DNA of 64,000 nucleotides. Origin: Balamuthia mandrillaris (Eukaryota > Discosea > Longamoebia > Balamuthiidae). The translations under genes and the position numbers were made by a program. The stretch's first letter is position 1, and each line of letters begins with the position of its first letter. The notes below the pieces were generated by a model. It was not told the DNA's origin and did not search any database. It saw only the letters and a program-made list of their open reading frames with translations. The stretch spans positions 124,001 through 188,000 of the forward strand of contig JAVKOQ010000074.1 in the NCBI GenBank assembly GCA_031835245.1, written 5' to 3'. This document shows positions 43,801 to 56,674 of the stretch, piece after piece.

Positions 43801-45407
43801 CTGCTTTAAGAGGTAGTTTGCCCCATTGTCTCTCTCATGAAGTCAAACGCGACTCATTGTTTTATAAAGAAATCCAAATGAGCGGCCCACTGCAAGAGAG
43901 TTGCTGAAACATCCATTCGTATCTGAGAGCGGAAAGTATGCTAACGGGGATCAGACCGAAGATATAGAAGAAACACTACAGGAGGATGGATATCTTTCCT
44001 TGGGCTCCCCACAGCTGCAACGAATTCATTCCATAGCCACATTTTCGAGCTCTTCCATGTTTTCTATACTTCCTAAGGAAATTGCCATGCACATATTTTC
44101 TTTCCTTTCAATGTCTGACATTGACTCCTTGGCACAAGTTTGTTCTCTCTTCCTTTTCTCTCTCTCTCTCTCTCTCTGTTTGACTAAATGATGCTTGGTA
44201 GGTTTGCAAGTATTGGAGCTTGTTGGTAACGGAATTGTGGCAAAGCAAGTGTGTTGCCCGTTTTGTCAACATAGGAAACAATTTAGGGGAGGCTGGAGAT
44301 GGTTCACCACGTCAAAAGAACTGGCGCAGAATGTTCCTCCAAGGCAACGCCGAACTGCATCGATGGGAGCAGCTACAAATCCCGGCTCAAACCCTGAAAG
44401 CCCACGCCAAAACCGTCTACACTCTGCAATTTATTGACTCCAAGCGATTCCTCAGCGGCAGTGATGATCGCAAGCTCAAAGTTTGGCATCTGGAGAAGGT
44501 GGCTTCCACGAACAGAGCCCGTTCCATCAAAGGCCATTCGCAAGGCATCTATTGCATAGCAATCAGCAAGACCACCAAGGCCTCTCGTTCCCGGATCATC
44601 TTCACGGGCAGCTCTGACAAGAGCATTAGATTGTGGGATGCTCACAAGTACAAACACCTCAAAACGTGGAGCGGGGCACACGACTGGGCAATAACTAGCC
44701 TCCAGCACCAAACCTCAGGAAGCAGAGCTCTGGTTTCCTGTTCTCTGGACACCACCATCAAGCTCTGGGACATTGATAGCGGGACCGTCATTCAGAGCCT
44801 TCGTGGCCACAAGAAAGGTATTTATTGCTGCAGGGTATCACCCAGCAACAGCAACATCCTAGCCACTGGCAGTGTGGACGAGACCGTTCGCCTCTGGGAT
44901 CTGCGGGTGGGCAGCAGTGGCAGTGGCAGTGGAAGTGATTCTTCTTCTTCCGCAGAGAATGACAAGTGCGTTCGCAAGTTTGTGGGACATGCGGATGAGG
45001 TCACCACCCTCTTGTTGGAACGCGGTGCGGACGGGTCCGAGGAACGTCTCATCAGCGGCTCCGGCGATTGTACGATACGATTCTGGGATATGGGCAGCGG
45101 GCGGAGCTGGCGCACGCTGGGTTCTGTCCAGCACAGCCCGGCAAGTCCACCAACAGTCCCTCAAGAGCCCGCCAACCCCAACCAGCATAGTCACTGGGTG
45201 TGGTGCTTGGGGATGGTGGGCGAGCATCTGTGGAGCGGCTCTCAGGACACCACCATCAAGTGCTGGGATGTCAACACGGGGGAATGTTTGAAGACCCTCT
45301 CCGGCCACAAGGGCACTGTCTTTTCCTTGCAGGCCAGCAAAGGGGTGCTCCTCTCGGGCAGCAAGGACCACACCATCAAGATTTGGCGTTTGCCTTCTCC
45401 CGAATAA
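40823..45407 (+). CDS. PB1 - MEKK-type kinase - F-box - WD40 protein (MEKK-alpha-like)
   Basis: This multi-domain signalling kinase starts [16 protein letters not shown]. After an intron a PB1 domain follows ([20 protein letters not shown] through [12 protein letters not shown]), similar to that of MEKK2/3. A long Ser/Pro-rich and acidic linker leads to the STE11-type kinase: [16 protein letters not shown] loop ([12 protein letters not shown]), FAIKQIEL (Lys), [32 protein letters not shown] and [19 protein letters not shown]. Then [24 protein letters not shown] is an F-box, followed by at least seven WD40 blades ([89 protein letters not shown]). Dictyostelium MEKK-alpha has kinase, F-box and WD40 parts; the N-terminal PB1 may be an added feature. 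It probably couples substrate ubiquitination with MAPK signalling. Confidence 0.9.
44156..44180 (+). repeat. Short (CT)n in kinase gene intron
   Basis: About 10 CT units just after the donor end of the intron that splits the F-box. Confidence 0.7.
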
Positions 45408-46339
45408 ATGAGAGTAAACTGAACCCTAAAACCGAGCAAAGAGTTGTTGAGACAGGCCTTCTTTGCGAGTCAGAAGAGTTTGGAGGGGATTTATGCTTGC
45501 TCTACGGGGAGGCACCCGAAAGGATAGCGGAACGCATTTCTTGGTCCTGGTCGTCAAGCTACATCCCCAGTTTTCTTGGCATTCCAACAAAAGGTGCTCG
45601 CAGTGAGGTAAATTGATGGTTTAAATGAATGAAAGGCCCCCCAAAATAAAAACAAAAATTAAATGAACGTAGCTGGTCGTAGATGAGCGCACAGGTTTTG
45701 GGTGAAGCAATAAAGAGGGAGGGGAGCAAAGAAAGAAAGAAGAAACCCAACAAAACTATTTGTTAATTTAGCTTTTCTTGCAAAAGGAACAGCAGAGAGC
45801 AAATCAAAAAAAAAAAGCGCAAGAGGAGGCGGAAGAGAGAGGAAAAGCAAAACAGGGTAGAAAGAGAGAGAGAGAGAGCAAATAATCCAACGGAAGCGAT
45901 CCAAAGGACCTTGGACGCTACCCCTTTTTGCTTTCTTGAGCGCTACCTTTTTTTTTTTGATCTTCTTCTTTCCGCTCCAACCATTCATTGCGAAGCGAAA
46001 AACACAACCGCTTTTTTTTTCCCTTTACAACAAAACAAAAAAATATAAAGGAAGGAAAAAAAAAATAACCGTCCTCCCCTTCCCATTCACAAACGGACAA
46101 CGGAACTACAACTGTTACTGTAGTAGCGACAGACAACCAATACTACCAACGTATGACTTCATACTCCCCTCCTCCTCCCCCTCCTCCTTCCCTCCTGTTC
46201 GTTCATTCTGCTGCGCACACAAACAAACAAACAAACAAATATTACTAACAACAGGGACATTTTTCGGATTGATCCAATCGATTGCAAGTTTGCTACGCGA
46301 ATACCTTCTACGCAACCACCTCTTTTTTTGTTGGTTCTG
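45408..46339 (+). other. Intergenic region, kinase to TMEM131
   Basis: It holds the kinase 3' UTR and TMEM131 5' flank. Open frames here are short and low complexity. Purine-rich on the left, T- and A-rich near 45940-46060, CT-rich near 46160-46200. No motif or RNA gene is recognised. Confidence 0.4.
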
Positions 46340-49300
46340 ATGACGGATCAAGGAGAGATGGGCAAGTGGAAAAGCTATTCTGTTCCTCCACCTCCTCTGG
46401 ACACTGTTTGTTCCTTTGGAGAGGAAGCCAACGACCCTAGCGATGGGTGGACGTCTTCCTGGCTCTGGAACGGCCTGATGCACTGCCTCTTCATGCTGAC
46501 TTTCCTGCTCTCCTTCCTCTTCTTGGATGCGGAGGATTTTCACTCGGTGGCGTGGCTTGACCCCAAGAGAAGAAAGGAGGTGGAGAGGGAAAGGGAAAGG
46601 GGTGTGGTGGCTGCTCTGGTCAACAACAGCAACGAGGCGGCGGGTCAAGAGCAATGCGAAAAGGAGAGGGGAAGGAGAGAGCAGATGAAGCAAAAACAGG
46701 GAGACAGCAGCAGGGAGCCAAGCATAGATGCTCTCAAGAAAGGATCCGCTCCCAAGAGAAAAAGAAGGAGGGAAGGAGGCAAAGAGGCTCCTTCTCATCT
46801 CCACGGCCATCACTCTCCTTCTCATGCTGTGCCTCGTCGACGCTACCACCGTTATTCCTCTACTTCTTCCTATTTCCTCTTCTCTGCATTCTCTCTTTCT
46901 TCCTTCCTTTGGTTCTGCCTTCTGTTGTGTACCATAACCCTCTCCCTCACCCCTTCCACTCCCTCTTTCTTCGTCCTGCCTTCCACTCTCTCTTCCTTGT
47001 TCTTCCTGGCACCTTTGTCTAGCTCCGCCACCCAACAACATTACCCTGTTATGGCCGCGCCAGTGCTTCTAGCCAACGCACAGCAAGTTGAGCCACCAAC
47101 TGACCTGCCTTCGGGTCCTCAACACCTGAATCAAGTCAACCTCCTGTGGTGGGGTTCGTGTTTTCTTTCTTGGTCCATTGTTGGAGGAAGTGTGATCCAT
47201 CAGTTCTTTCCAGATCTTTGATCTTTACCACTCACTCACTTTCGCTCTTTCTTTTGAGCAGAACCAGATTCAGAAAAAGAGGCACCAGCAACAGCACCTA
47301 GCGCTGCTGACTTTCACCAGGGTTTCTTTGACCACTTTGTACACAGTGAAGAGTTTGGGGAACCCTTACCCCAAAGCGGCGTACGGAAGATCACTCATGT
47401 TGCGGCGAGCCATCGCAGCGCAGATCTTTATGAGTTTGTTCCGGAGAGGTACTTGCTCACTTTTCTTTTGCACGATGATAACTCTCTTGTTTAGTCATCT
47501 GCTTCTCCACTTGCTCACTCAAATTTGTTATACAGTCGACGAGTGGTGAGAAGAGGGGAAGCGGTAGGAGGGACGGATACTGGTACACAATACCCAAATA
47601 CTCATTTTCAAGTGGCGATCATACCCCCTTTCTTGGATTTCAAAGAGCGGTAAGAAGCTATCCAGCAGTGCTTTTAACGTTCAAACTATTTCTCACTCTG
47701 CTTATTTTTTCATTTTTCGTTATGCTCAGACCGGTTTGCATGCCTGCGGTCGAGTCGATCAGTATAATCAATACTTCTGAAAGAGACGGCTTACATCTCT
47801 TTTCTATAGCGTCAGAGAGCGTTCATTTCCATTCTTCTTATTTCAAACAATCGGTTCGTCCCACTACCATCACAATTCATTGATAACTTTGAGTCTGTTT
47901 GCTCAACCACGTTGTGTTTGTGTATTCAACATAGGTCATTCCTCCTTTGGGAAATACAACAGTGAGCATTGTTTTTCTTCCTCGGACAGTTGGAGTTGTA
48001 GAAAACGACATAATCCTTCAAAGCAGCGTGGGCAACGTGGCTTATAGGGTTCTCTCTTCTTACTGTCCACTTTTTCTCTCCACTCAAACGAGTTAGCTTA
48101 CCCGTTGTTATTGCTGATAGGTTTATGGACAAGGAGTTCAAAATCCCTACAAGTTGCAACCCTTCGTTGGAGTTAAGGTTCCTGCAGACGTGACCTACAG
48201 TCCTCCTATTGAGATGTACAACCCCAACGACGAGCCCCTTCAGATCAAGGAGGTTTTTACCAGTGGAGGCTTTCTACACCTTACTCTTCCAAAAGGAGAA
48301 GATCCTCACACTATTTGGGTAACGTTTTATTTTTCAATTTTTTTGTTTTTACTTTTGCGCCATGTTTTCTAAATGAGACGCTCTTGATTTCTGATTTGCA
48401 GACCATTCAGCCTCATACCAAAAAACCTATTGTTAAGCTGGCATTTGTGTCACAGCAACCCGGCAAGTATACAGGCTATGTGAACATAAAAACGGACCAG
48501 GACAACATGATTCTTCACGTGGACGTTCTGGTGGTAAAAGGGGGGTTGCATCGTACACCGGAAGAACTGGACTTCGCAACTTTGACGTCAACATCGGATC
48601 AGCGACAAACCTCTCTAGTGCTGCTCAATTCTGGAGATTCGCCAGTCCAGGTATCAGAAATTTTCCCACTCACTCCAGACCCTCATCTGCAAGTTGACTT
48701 TACTCGCACTGTGATACCTCCTGCATCGGTAAATATCTTTGTTTGCATCTACTGTCTCATTTTCTTTTGTACTCAATCTATTTTTCCCAAACAGGAGAAA
48801 CAAATTGCTACTTTCACATATTCTGGAAGAAACGAAGGCCAATTTACTGGAAAGGTTTATTATTATTTTTTTCATCCTCCCTTCCAAGCTCACATTTCCC
48901 AACCGGTATAGTTGTTGCTGAGGACAAACGACACCAATCCTGCAAATGCACGGATGGAAATTCCATACAAAGCACGAGTGTTGCACGGGTAAGCTTATCA
49001 TTGCTTGTCACAACTGTTCATTAATTTTTCACTCTACTTAATGCTCATCCTTGTTCTTGTTGTCGCAGCTCTTTGGGCTACCATCCCCTAAATACAACAT
49101 TTAGTGTTGGGAAGCCTCCGTTTGAGCCGGTAGTACAAAGCTTAGTCTTTACAAATAAGTTCAGCGTGCCTTTGGTTTTCTATTCTGCAGAAATAGAAGA
49201 TCCAAATTTCGAGGTCGTGAACTTTCGCCCTGGCACTACTGCTCAACCCGGGGCATCATGGGTACTTTATAATTGTTTACTATCGTCAAAACTGTAGCCC

Positions 49301-52300
49301 GTTTTTTACCATATTTTTCTTTGATTATTAGCCTCCTGTGACTATCTCATTTTTGGCAAACAGCACGGACATGATGTATTCCACTGAATTAGCGCTTTCA
49401 ACCAACGCCTCAGTAATACGGATTCCGCTTTATTGCTATCATGGCCGCTTAACTTACTCCGTCACTGATGCTTCCGATCCCGAGATCCTATCCAATGACA
49501 AGGTATTTTGCTTGTTTGGTCTCTTTCCTTTTTTTTTTCGGCTATCAACTCACCGCATTTTTCAATGTGTAGATCGATTTCGGAATGCTAGGAGTGAATG
49601 AGATTCGCAGTAGAAGCTTTAATCTGACGAATCCCAATCCTGTTCGCGTTGCGATCTACTCACTTCACACGGATATAGATGGCTTGCTGATTAAACTGGA
49701 TAGTGTATGGAATAGCAATGGCTATGCTATGCATACGGGGTCGGGTCGAGGAGAGATTTCTAACTCGCGGCCTACCCTGAACAACAATCCAAGGTTCGTA
49801 TGCTCTTCTCACTTCTCACTCTTGGGGATTTCGTCTCATTCTCTACCACAGCAAACAAGAGCAACCATTCCTTGTGCTTGAGCCAGGGAACAGTGCTATT
49901 TTTACAGCTGAACTCTCTAGTTCGAGGTACGTTTTTTAGCTAGTGGTGATATTGAACAGACAAATACGTGTTGGTTTTGTTAATATGTTTGTGTTTTAGG
50001 GAGGAACAAAAAACAGGCTCTATCCTTGTAAAGACCCCCTACGAAAACCTTTCCATCCCAGTAAACTTCCACAGCGTTCAAGGAAGTCTAACTATTACCC
50101 CTCCGCTCATTCGCTACGATCAACCCGCTTTTCCCGGTCGCGTGCTGAACAAGACGATAAGCGCCAAAAGCACTTATGGGTAAGAGAAATTTTCTTTCTT
50201 TGGGTTACCTTCTCCCTACAATTATATGTATTTTTAACGACTCTCTTGTATTTTTTATTTATTTATTTATTTTTTTTTCGGAAACAAATTTTCCAGTCGA
50301 GCGATCCAAATTTTATCCGTCACAACGTCCGATCCGCGGTTGGTGCCTATACTAACGCATAACACACTGGAGCCAAACACCAAGGTGGAGATAGGCTACA
50401 TTCTGTTTGATCCCTCGAAGGTGCCAGCAGAAGACAACTACCTGTCCGAACTTGATACATCTGCACAAACGGAGCTTTCGAAATTTAGGGAACCTTTAAA
50501 TCGTCAGGATTTGCAGGCCCTTCAGCGGAGAGAGCAGATATGGAAGCGGCTAACAGAAAATGAGGAAGCGAGCAACGGTATCGTGGAGGTTAGGGGCAGT
50601 CTTACTGTAAATACCGATGTTATTATGGGCTATACCCTGGCTATCCGCGCTCAACTCGTTAAGCCATCTGTAGTAACCACTCCAACTATTGATTTTTCCT
50701 TGACTCAGGTACGTTTTGGCTACCTCTGTCTTCTTGTTTCCGCATTCTGTACAGGTTCTCATTTCTTATTTCGAAATAGGTGGGATTTGCTGCGCAGCAT
50801 AACATTGGGCTCGTTAACCCTTCCGATCATCCTTTACATGTTCAGCTACTCCCCCTTCCAGAGCAAAATCCTGGGACGAGTTTAGAAGAAGGTGAAGAGG
50901 ACGAGACACTAATGCCAGTGTCTCCCACTGCGTCTTCCTTCTATCTTCCTCCCGCTGCATTAGAGGAGCGGATCGTGCCACCTCATACAGTAATCGACCT
51001 TGGTCCCATCTTTTTCAATCCACTCAACTTGGAGAAGATGAACGTGACCCTCTATGTTAAAAACAATCTCACCATTGTGGATAACATTCTGCTAATTGGA
51101 GAGGGTGGGAGCGGGCGCCTTCAGTTCTTTGAAGAACGTAAAGGAGAACTTGACGAGCTGCTGTTCGCTCTCGATCGGTCCCTTCTTAGTCACTGCACTT
51201 CTAATGGTAACCTCCTTTTCACTTTTTTTTTCAAATCACCTCGACTGACATTTTCGTTTTGCTTCGGTTTCCAGACCCCTCCGTTTTTGAGAGAAAGGAA
51301 GTTAAGGTAACAAAGAAATTCGTAGCAACAAACGTTGGCAATCTTCCACTTGATATCGAGTCCATTGGGATACAAGGCTATAAATGGTTGGTTGTGTATT
51401 ATCACTATATTCGATATCATTGAGCGCCAATTCTAATACTTCATTTATTCTCTGCTAGTCGTGGTTATGGCTTTGAAGTGCAAGAGTGTGGCAGTCGTTC
51501 TCTGAAGCCAGGCGAGCAACTGGAGTTAACGATCACTTTCCGACCCGACTTTTCTTCTTCGCTGGTGCGGAGGGAGCTTACCGTGGAAACAGTACAAGGA
51601 GACTACACCTTTTCTTTGGTGGCCACGTTGCCTTATGACCTTTTGCCACTTTGTGTGGATTCTCAACCTCACACGCAGCTGGAAGAAACCATCAAGAACA
51701 CTGTCAAGGGCTTTATGGTGATCATGTTCGTCATCATGTCCGTCATCATCATCAAGGAGTACTTTCCTCCCGAAGCCAACAAGCAGTTTTCCATATCTGC
51801 CAAGTTTGCTTACGACAACGGGGAATCCTCTCTGCCTACCTCCAATACCTTCTCTTCCTCACCTTCCATCCTTGCCTCCTCCTTTTCCCACCAACTCTCT
51901 TGCAAACCCCACAACCATTCTCACTATCCTACTCCAAATGCTCACCAATCTACCACTTCTGCTTCTACCTCCCCAGTGACACCCGAATCCTGTGCCACAA
52001 CCGGACCAGGAAAACCGCCCCACAACACGGCGCCCAGTAAAAACAAATCCCAACCAGCCAACAAGAATAACAACTCTTCTGTTACGCTGCGAGAAGATGT
52101 CGAACGCGTGCTAGGATTGGCATCCATCACAGAACTTCCACCGAGCGCAACAAGCCCTTCCAACCCACCCTCTGCCCTTCCTTCTAATACCAGCACCTCC
52201 ACCAAGCCACAACAGCGCAAAAGCAAGCAAGATAACGAGTCCTCAAGCAGGGGTAGTGCTAAGAGCGCTTCTGCTGCTCACTCGGTACCAACCAACGCTG

Positions 52301-55050
52301 CTAAAGACGCACCCAACAATACTAAACAACAACCAAGTGCACGAAAAAAGGGAGGTGCAAGCCCTCCTGCTGAAGATAATAAGGCGAGTCCTGATAACGG
52401 TACTGCTCAGCAAGTCACCTTCGACTCTTCGGCAAAATCTCCTTACAGCAGCAATGTACCAGCACCGAAGGCTCAACAGCAACAAACGGAGAAAGCTTTA
52501 GCTGCTGCGCGCCGGACCAGGAGCAAGAGCGATAATCATAAAGGCCCTGTTACGAATCCGCCTGATTCAAAAGCTGCCTCTACTTTCCGCTCACAGAAGG
52601 ACGTTGCTCTCGATTCTTCTGCTGCTGCTACTGCTACTGCCACAACCGTCAACGGTCACGTTGTCGCTCAAAAAGTAGCCGGAAAGAAGCACAAAAAGCA
52701 GCCACAGCAGCCACAGCAGCTACAACAGCCACAGCCACAACAACACCTTGCCAGTGCTCGCCCAGCTTCCTCAGGATTTGCTCCCGTCCCAATCCTTCAT
52801 CCACCCAAGTCACAAGTAGATGCGGATAGAGAGAAAGAGAGGGAAAGAGCGAAACGAGAAATGGAACGCAGAAAGGAAGAGCAAGTGCAGCAGCTTCATC
52901 AACAGCAGCTTCTTCGCAAGTTGGAGCTTGAAGCCAAGGCTAGGTCTGCCGCCAGCAGTGGCAACAAAGGAAACGCAGCACAAGCAACCCCTCCTTTTGC
53001 TGCCCTTCCTAAGAGCAGCGGCAAACCATCTAAGACAAAGCTACCTTCCAAGCCCTCTGTTGTTCTTCCGCCCTCTCAAGTGCCCCCTGCCAGTGTACGT
53101 GGCGTGAATCTTTCTTCTCAGCACATCATGAAGACACCGACCGCATCATCGGGTCGATCTCACACCCCACCCAATGACACTACCAATTCGTTTGGTAGTA
53201 GCAAGCTTGGAGGACTGCCGGGCCATAAAACTTCTGCCTCGTTTGATCACAAGCCGTCGTCTAGAGGAAAAGATGAAGACAACAGGATCAAAGAGCAGAA
53301 AGAAAAAGGAAGAGAGCTCTTGCGACTAATACAAGGAGGAGCAGGAAACGACGTCAGTCATCACGCTTCCGCCAAGGATGGCCCTGCTCCCTCTTCGTGG
53401 GCCTCTGGTTGCTGGCCAAAGGACGCTCCTACAAAGAGTGCAGAGTCCGGGAGTGGAGTTTGCAAGGATCGAAGAATGCCACAAGGTCTTATGCCTGCAA
53501 CTCCTCTTTCCCATCTCAGTTCGGATGGTTTGCTTCCGACACCATCGCTGCCGTTGATGGGAGGAAATAGGCCAACCGCCACTCTGCCTTCTCCCTCCTC
53601 TCCTGCTGGATTGGGTGTAATGGACACTCTGGGTGATGAGCCACACCAATCCGCACGAAAGCCTAATCATCCTGGAGTCATAGGAAGCAGAAACAGGTCC
53701 AACTCTGGACTTGCTTCTTTCTCCTCCTCTGCTAGCTTCAATAGTAACAACTCTGCTATGTCAGCACCGATCGGCATCATGAAGGAACCAACCACTGCAA
53801 TGAAGTACGGGCGAAGCGCGGCAATCGACAAGTTCAAAAAGGCAGGTGATCGCGAGATAGCCTCCTCTCCGCCGGCAACTCCTATTTGGGATATGTTTGA
53901 TTCTTCCACTCCCAGTCACCATTCCAACAGAGTAGAGCGCAGTGGTTCTTACCATGATCACCATCATTATCACCGTCACGACATCAGCAGAGGAGTATCT
54001 TTGGCAGCTCCAGGAGCAGGAACTGAAACAGGAGGTGGTGCTGGTGGCCTATTTGCTCAGCCACCCACTCGCTCTTACTCTGTTCCACCCGCAACTGACT
54101 CTGTGGAGACACTCCATGATCATGTTTCCAGTTCTTCGCAGTACTCCCATCACAATGCGTTGGCGCTGGGTTGGGGCACCGCTGATTCGCTCTTCTCCCG
54201 CAGCCAGTTTCCTCAGTCAAGCCCTTCCTCCACCTCACCCTCTCCTCCCTCTTCTCCACTGTCCTCTCTCTCGTCGTCAGCCTCCTCCCTGCCACCACTC
54301 GGCTATCAGTCCGGGTCCTGTTCTTCATCGACGTCCGCTTCTATGGGCAGCCTGCCAACCTTCTTCAACAGCGGGGCTGGTGCAGTGGGTTCTCCTCCCA
54401 CCTACTCAGCAGCTTCCTCCTCTGCCTCCCCTGCCACCTCGCCTTCCTCCTACCGTCGCCGCATGACCGACGGAGATGCTTCCTACTTGCCTTCATCCTC
54501 CACCAACATCTCCTCCACTTTGGCGTGCACCGCTGTTACTCGTCCATCCACCTTTTCTCCACCACATCCCCCACCAATCTCCCCTCCGCAGACCAACGCC
54601 CAGCTGCAATCTCCAATGACACAGGAGGGAACTGCGGCATCAGCAGCTGCCCTCCAAATGCCAATGTTGCTGGGCAGTGCCTCTTACGATCTTTTTCAAG
54701 GCTACCACCATCCATTCCCAATGGGCGGAGGCCTTACGCCCTTCTATACGGCTCTTCCCTCCTCTGCCACCAGCGCCTCTGTTTCCACTACCTCTGTCGT
54801 TGCCTCAACAGCCAACAACAATGCTCCGGGCGGCAGTAAGCCTCATTCCCATCAACACCCAGACCCTCATCACCACCACGATGTAGATGAGTTGGTCGAT
54901 TTTGAGCAGCACAGCGACCTTGTCAAGGAGTCGGCTCCCTTCTTCCCGTCGTTCTTCTCGGCGTTCCAACCGCCGCTGCCCGCCCCCTATGCTGACGAAG
55001 AGAATGAAGCTGCTGCTGTGCCTATTTCTTATGAGTTCAAATTCGAGTAG
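46340..55050 (+). CDS. TMEM131-like membrane protein with very long cytoplasmic tail
   Basis: TMEM131 proteins use PapD-like Ig domains to recruit secretory cargo and help assemble collagen-like clients. From ATG 46340 there are two hydrophobic segments (LMHCLFMLTFLLSFLFLDAE and a Phe/Leu-rich stretch near 46860-47020), the second possibly partly intron-like. After PDSEKEAP many small exons encode the repeated beta-rich domains: FGEPLPQSGVRKITH, PPIEMYNPNDEPLQIKEV (the TMEM131 signature), TIQPHTKKPIVKLAFV, GYVNIKTDQDNMILHVDVLV, VQGSLTITPPLIRYD and IGLVNPSDHPLHVQLLP. A membrane helix (FMVIMFVIMSVIIIKEYF) at about 51720-51770 is followed by a 1,100-residue disordered tail rich in Ser, Pro, Gln and His, with one charged coiled coil (EREKERERAKREMERRKEEQ). 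The tail ends in SYEFKFE. About 20 exons. Confidence 0.85.
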
Positions 55051-55763
55051 TTTTACGGCGGCGCCAAGAGCAGGCCGATCAACGGGACAACCACAGCCCA
55101 TCTAACGGAAAGCTGAAGAGAAGGAAGACGAGGATGAGGGCGAAACCTCCCCTTCCCATAAACATGTTCCTCCTCTCTTAAAAACCACATTTCCCACCCC
55201 ACCGCTACCACCTGATATGGTTATTGTTGGCCCTGTTCCCAATAATAATCCTACTCTCGCTCTCTTCTTTGTCACCAAAAATACTCTCCTATGATCTGAG
55301 TGGTACTAATCCACGCCCAGAGTTGCGACCCGATGTCTTGTGTTTGCATTAGTCTCAGCTGCACAGATTGCTGGGGTAGTAGCACTCATAATATCAGATG
55401 CAAATCCTCAACTGAAGCACCGAGTGCATGCAGCAGCCGAAAGTGGTGCATCTAAAGCAATGAAATCAATCTTATGGCCAGAGCAACCAACAGTTGGTGA
55501 TTCAGAGGAGAACAAGGGTGATAACAAGTCAAGATTAGAGCATTACTGCCACCTGTAAGCTCATTCATGTGAATGATGCTAGTAGTCATACCATGGAACC
55601 ACTTTGCAATGATACATTGCTGCCTCCTCTTCTTCTTTCCTACAACCACCCACCCACCCACCCACCAACCAACTATTTTCCTATCCCATTTTTTTTTCCC
55701 CATTTTAAATCCGCCACAACTACCACCACAACCACCACCACGACAACAACGACAGAGAGCGGA
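55051..55763 (+). other. Intergenic, with one doubtful small reading frame
   Basis: A frame at 55340-55558 (starting at GTG, or joined to an upstream exon) reads FALVSAAQIAGVVALIISDA, a possible membrane helix, then NPQLKHRVHAAAESGASKAM and a polar tail. It has more balanced composition than the surrounding junk but no recognisable family or clear start. The rest is CT-rich with CCACC repeats near 55650. Confidence 0.25.
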
Positions 55764-56514
55764 ATGAAAACCAACCAACGAGCACAACCACAAGCAACTG
55801 GTGGAGAGGGAGGAGGCAGAGCATCTTCAACGGCGACGCAGCACCAGCAGCCTGCTCTTGCTGCCAGCGGCAGCCGCGCAAAAGGTGTGAAGGTGGACCC
55901 CTCCAGAAAAGTGAAAGAAGAAGAGAGCAGGCGATTGGAAGCTTTGCTTGGGGACTGTGGCAAGGCCATCGACTCCATGCTTGCTCACTCCAAGCAAGAG
56001 GAGGTAACACCTGCGCTCCTCTTTCTTTCGAACTGTTATTGATGGCCTCGCTTGGTAGGTCATCACAAAGGCTGCCAAGTCGTTTGCTCAGTGCGAAAAA
56101 AGTTGCACAAAAACAGAGAGGGTGAGCTGCACCACCGCTTTTCTTTTTTGCTGCTGTGGAGAAAAAGCTCATCTGACACCCTCACTTAGATGCTTCACCA
56201 AATGCAAGCTGACTTGAACCAACTGCGCGCTCAGTACGCTTCTCCCTGCTTCTCTCTGCTCTCCGCATACCTTTCTCTATGTGCCCACTCCGCTTACGTA
56301 ACTGACGGATTTGCGTTTTAACTTTTGGCTGCTGAGCAGTCGGAAACGAGACCTAGCATCAAGGTAGTACATGCTTGTGCCTCTCTCTCTCACCTCTAAA
56401 TGGCGTTTTAATAGCACGGCAAAGGTGCCCAAGCTAGTGGAAAAGTACAAGGAATTGCCTAGCGTCTCAGGAGAGGTTTGGGAGCCCAGCCGTGGGTTCC
56501 AATATTTAAAGTAG
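55764..56514 (+). CDS. Small coiled-coil protein, possibly KxDL-like
   Basis: Five short exons join in phase from ATG 55764 to the stop at 56512-56514, about 160 residues. The first 50 residues are Gln/Ala/Ser-rich. The rest is helical: VKEEESRRLEALLGDCGKAI, DSMLAHSKQEE, VITKAAKSFAQCEKSCTKTE, MLHQMQADLNQLRAHRKRDL, then ASSTAKVPKLVEKYKELPS. The M-x-x-DL-x-x-(L/I)R spacing recalls KxDL/BLOC-1-related lysosome-positioning subunits, but similarity is weak. Joining exons required introns of about 60-100 bp with GT-AG ends. A short AT-rich tail (FQYLK) ends the protein. Function is unknown. Confidence 0.55.
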
Positions 56515-56674
56515 GACCCCAATGCCTACTCGACTCTGTACAGTCAGGTTGCAAGCTCCCACAGATGCTATGCGTTTCACTCTTTATTTATAACGTTGTT
56601 GTGGAATCACAACTGGCGATGTGCACCACAACCAAGTTGCTCTCAATGTCTCGAGTTGAGGGTTGGGCAGTGGC

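Noticed and set aside
45200-45616. Extra frame over the kinase 3' end
   Set aside because: It is a shadow of the WD40 exon, running into 3' flank without recognisable domains.
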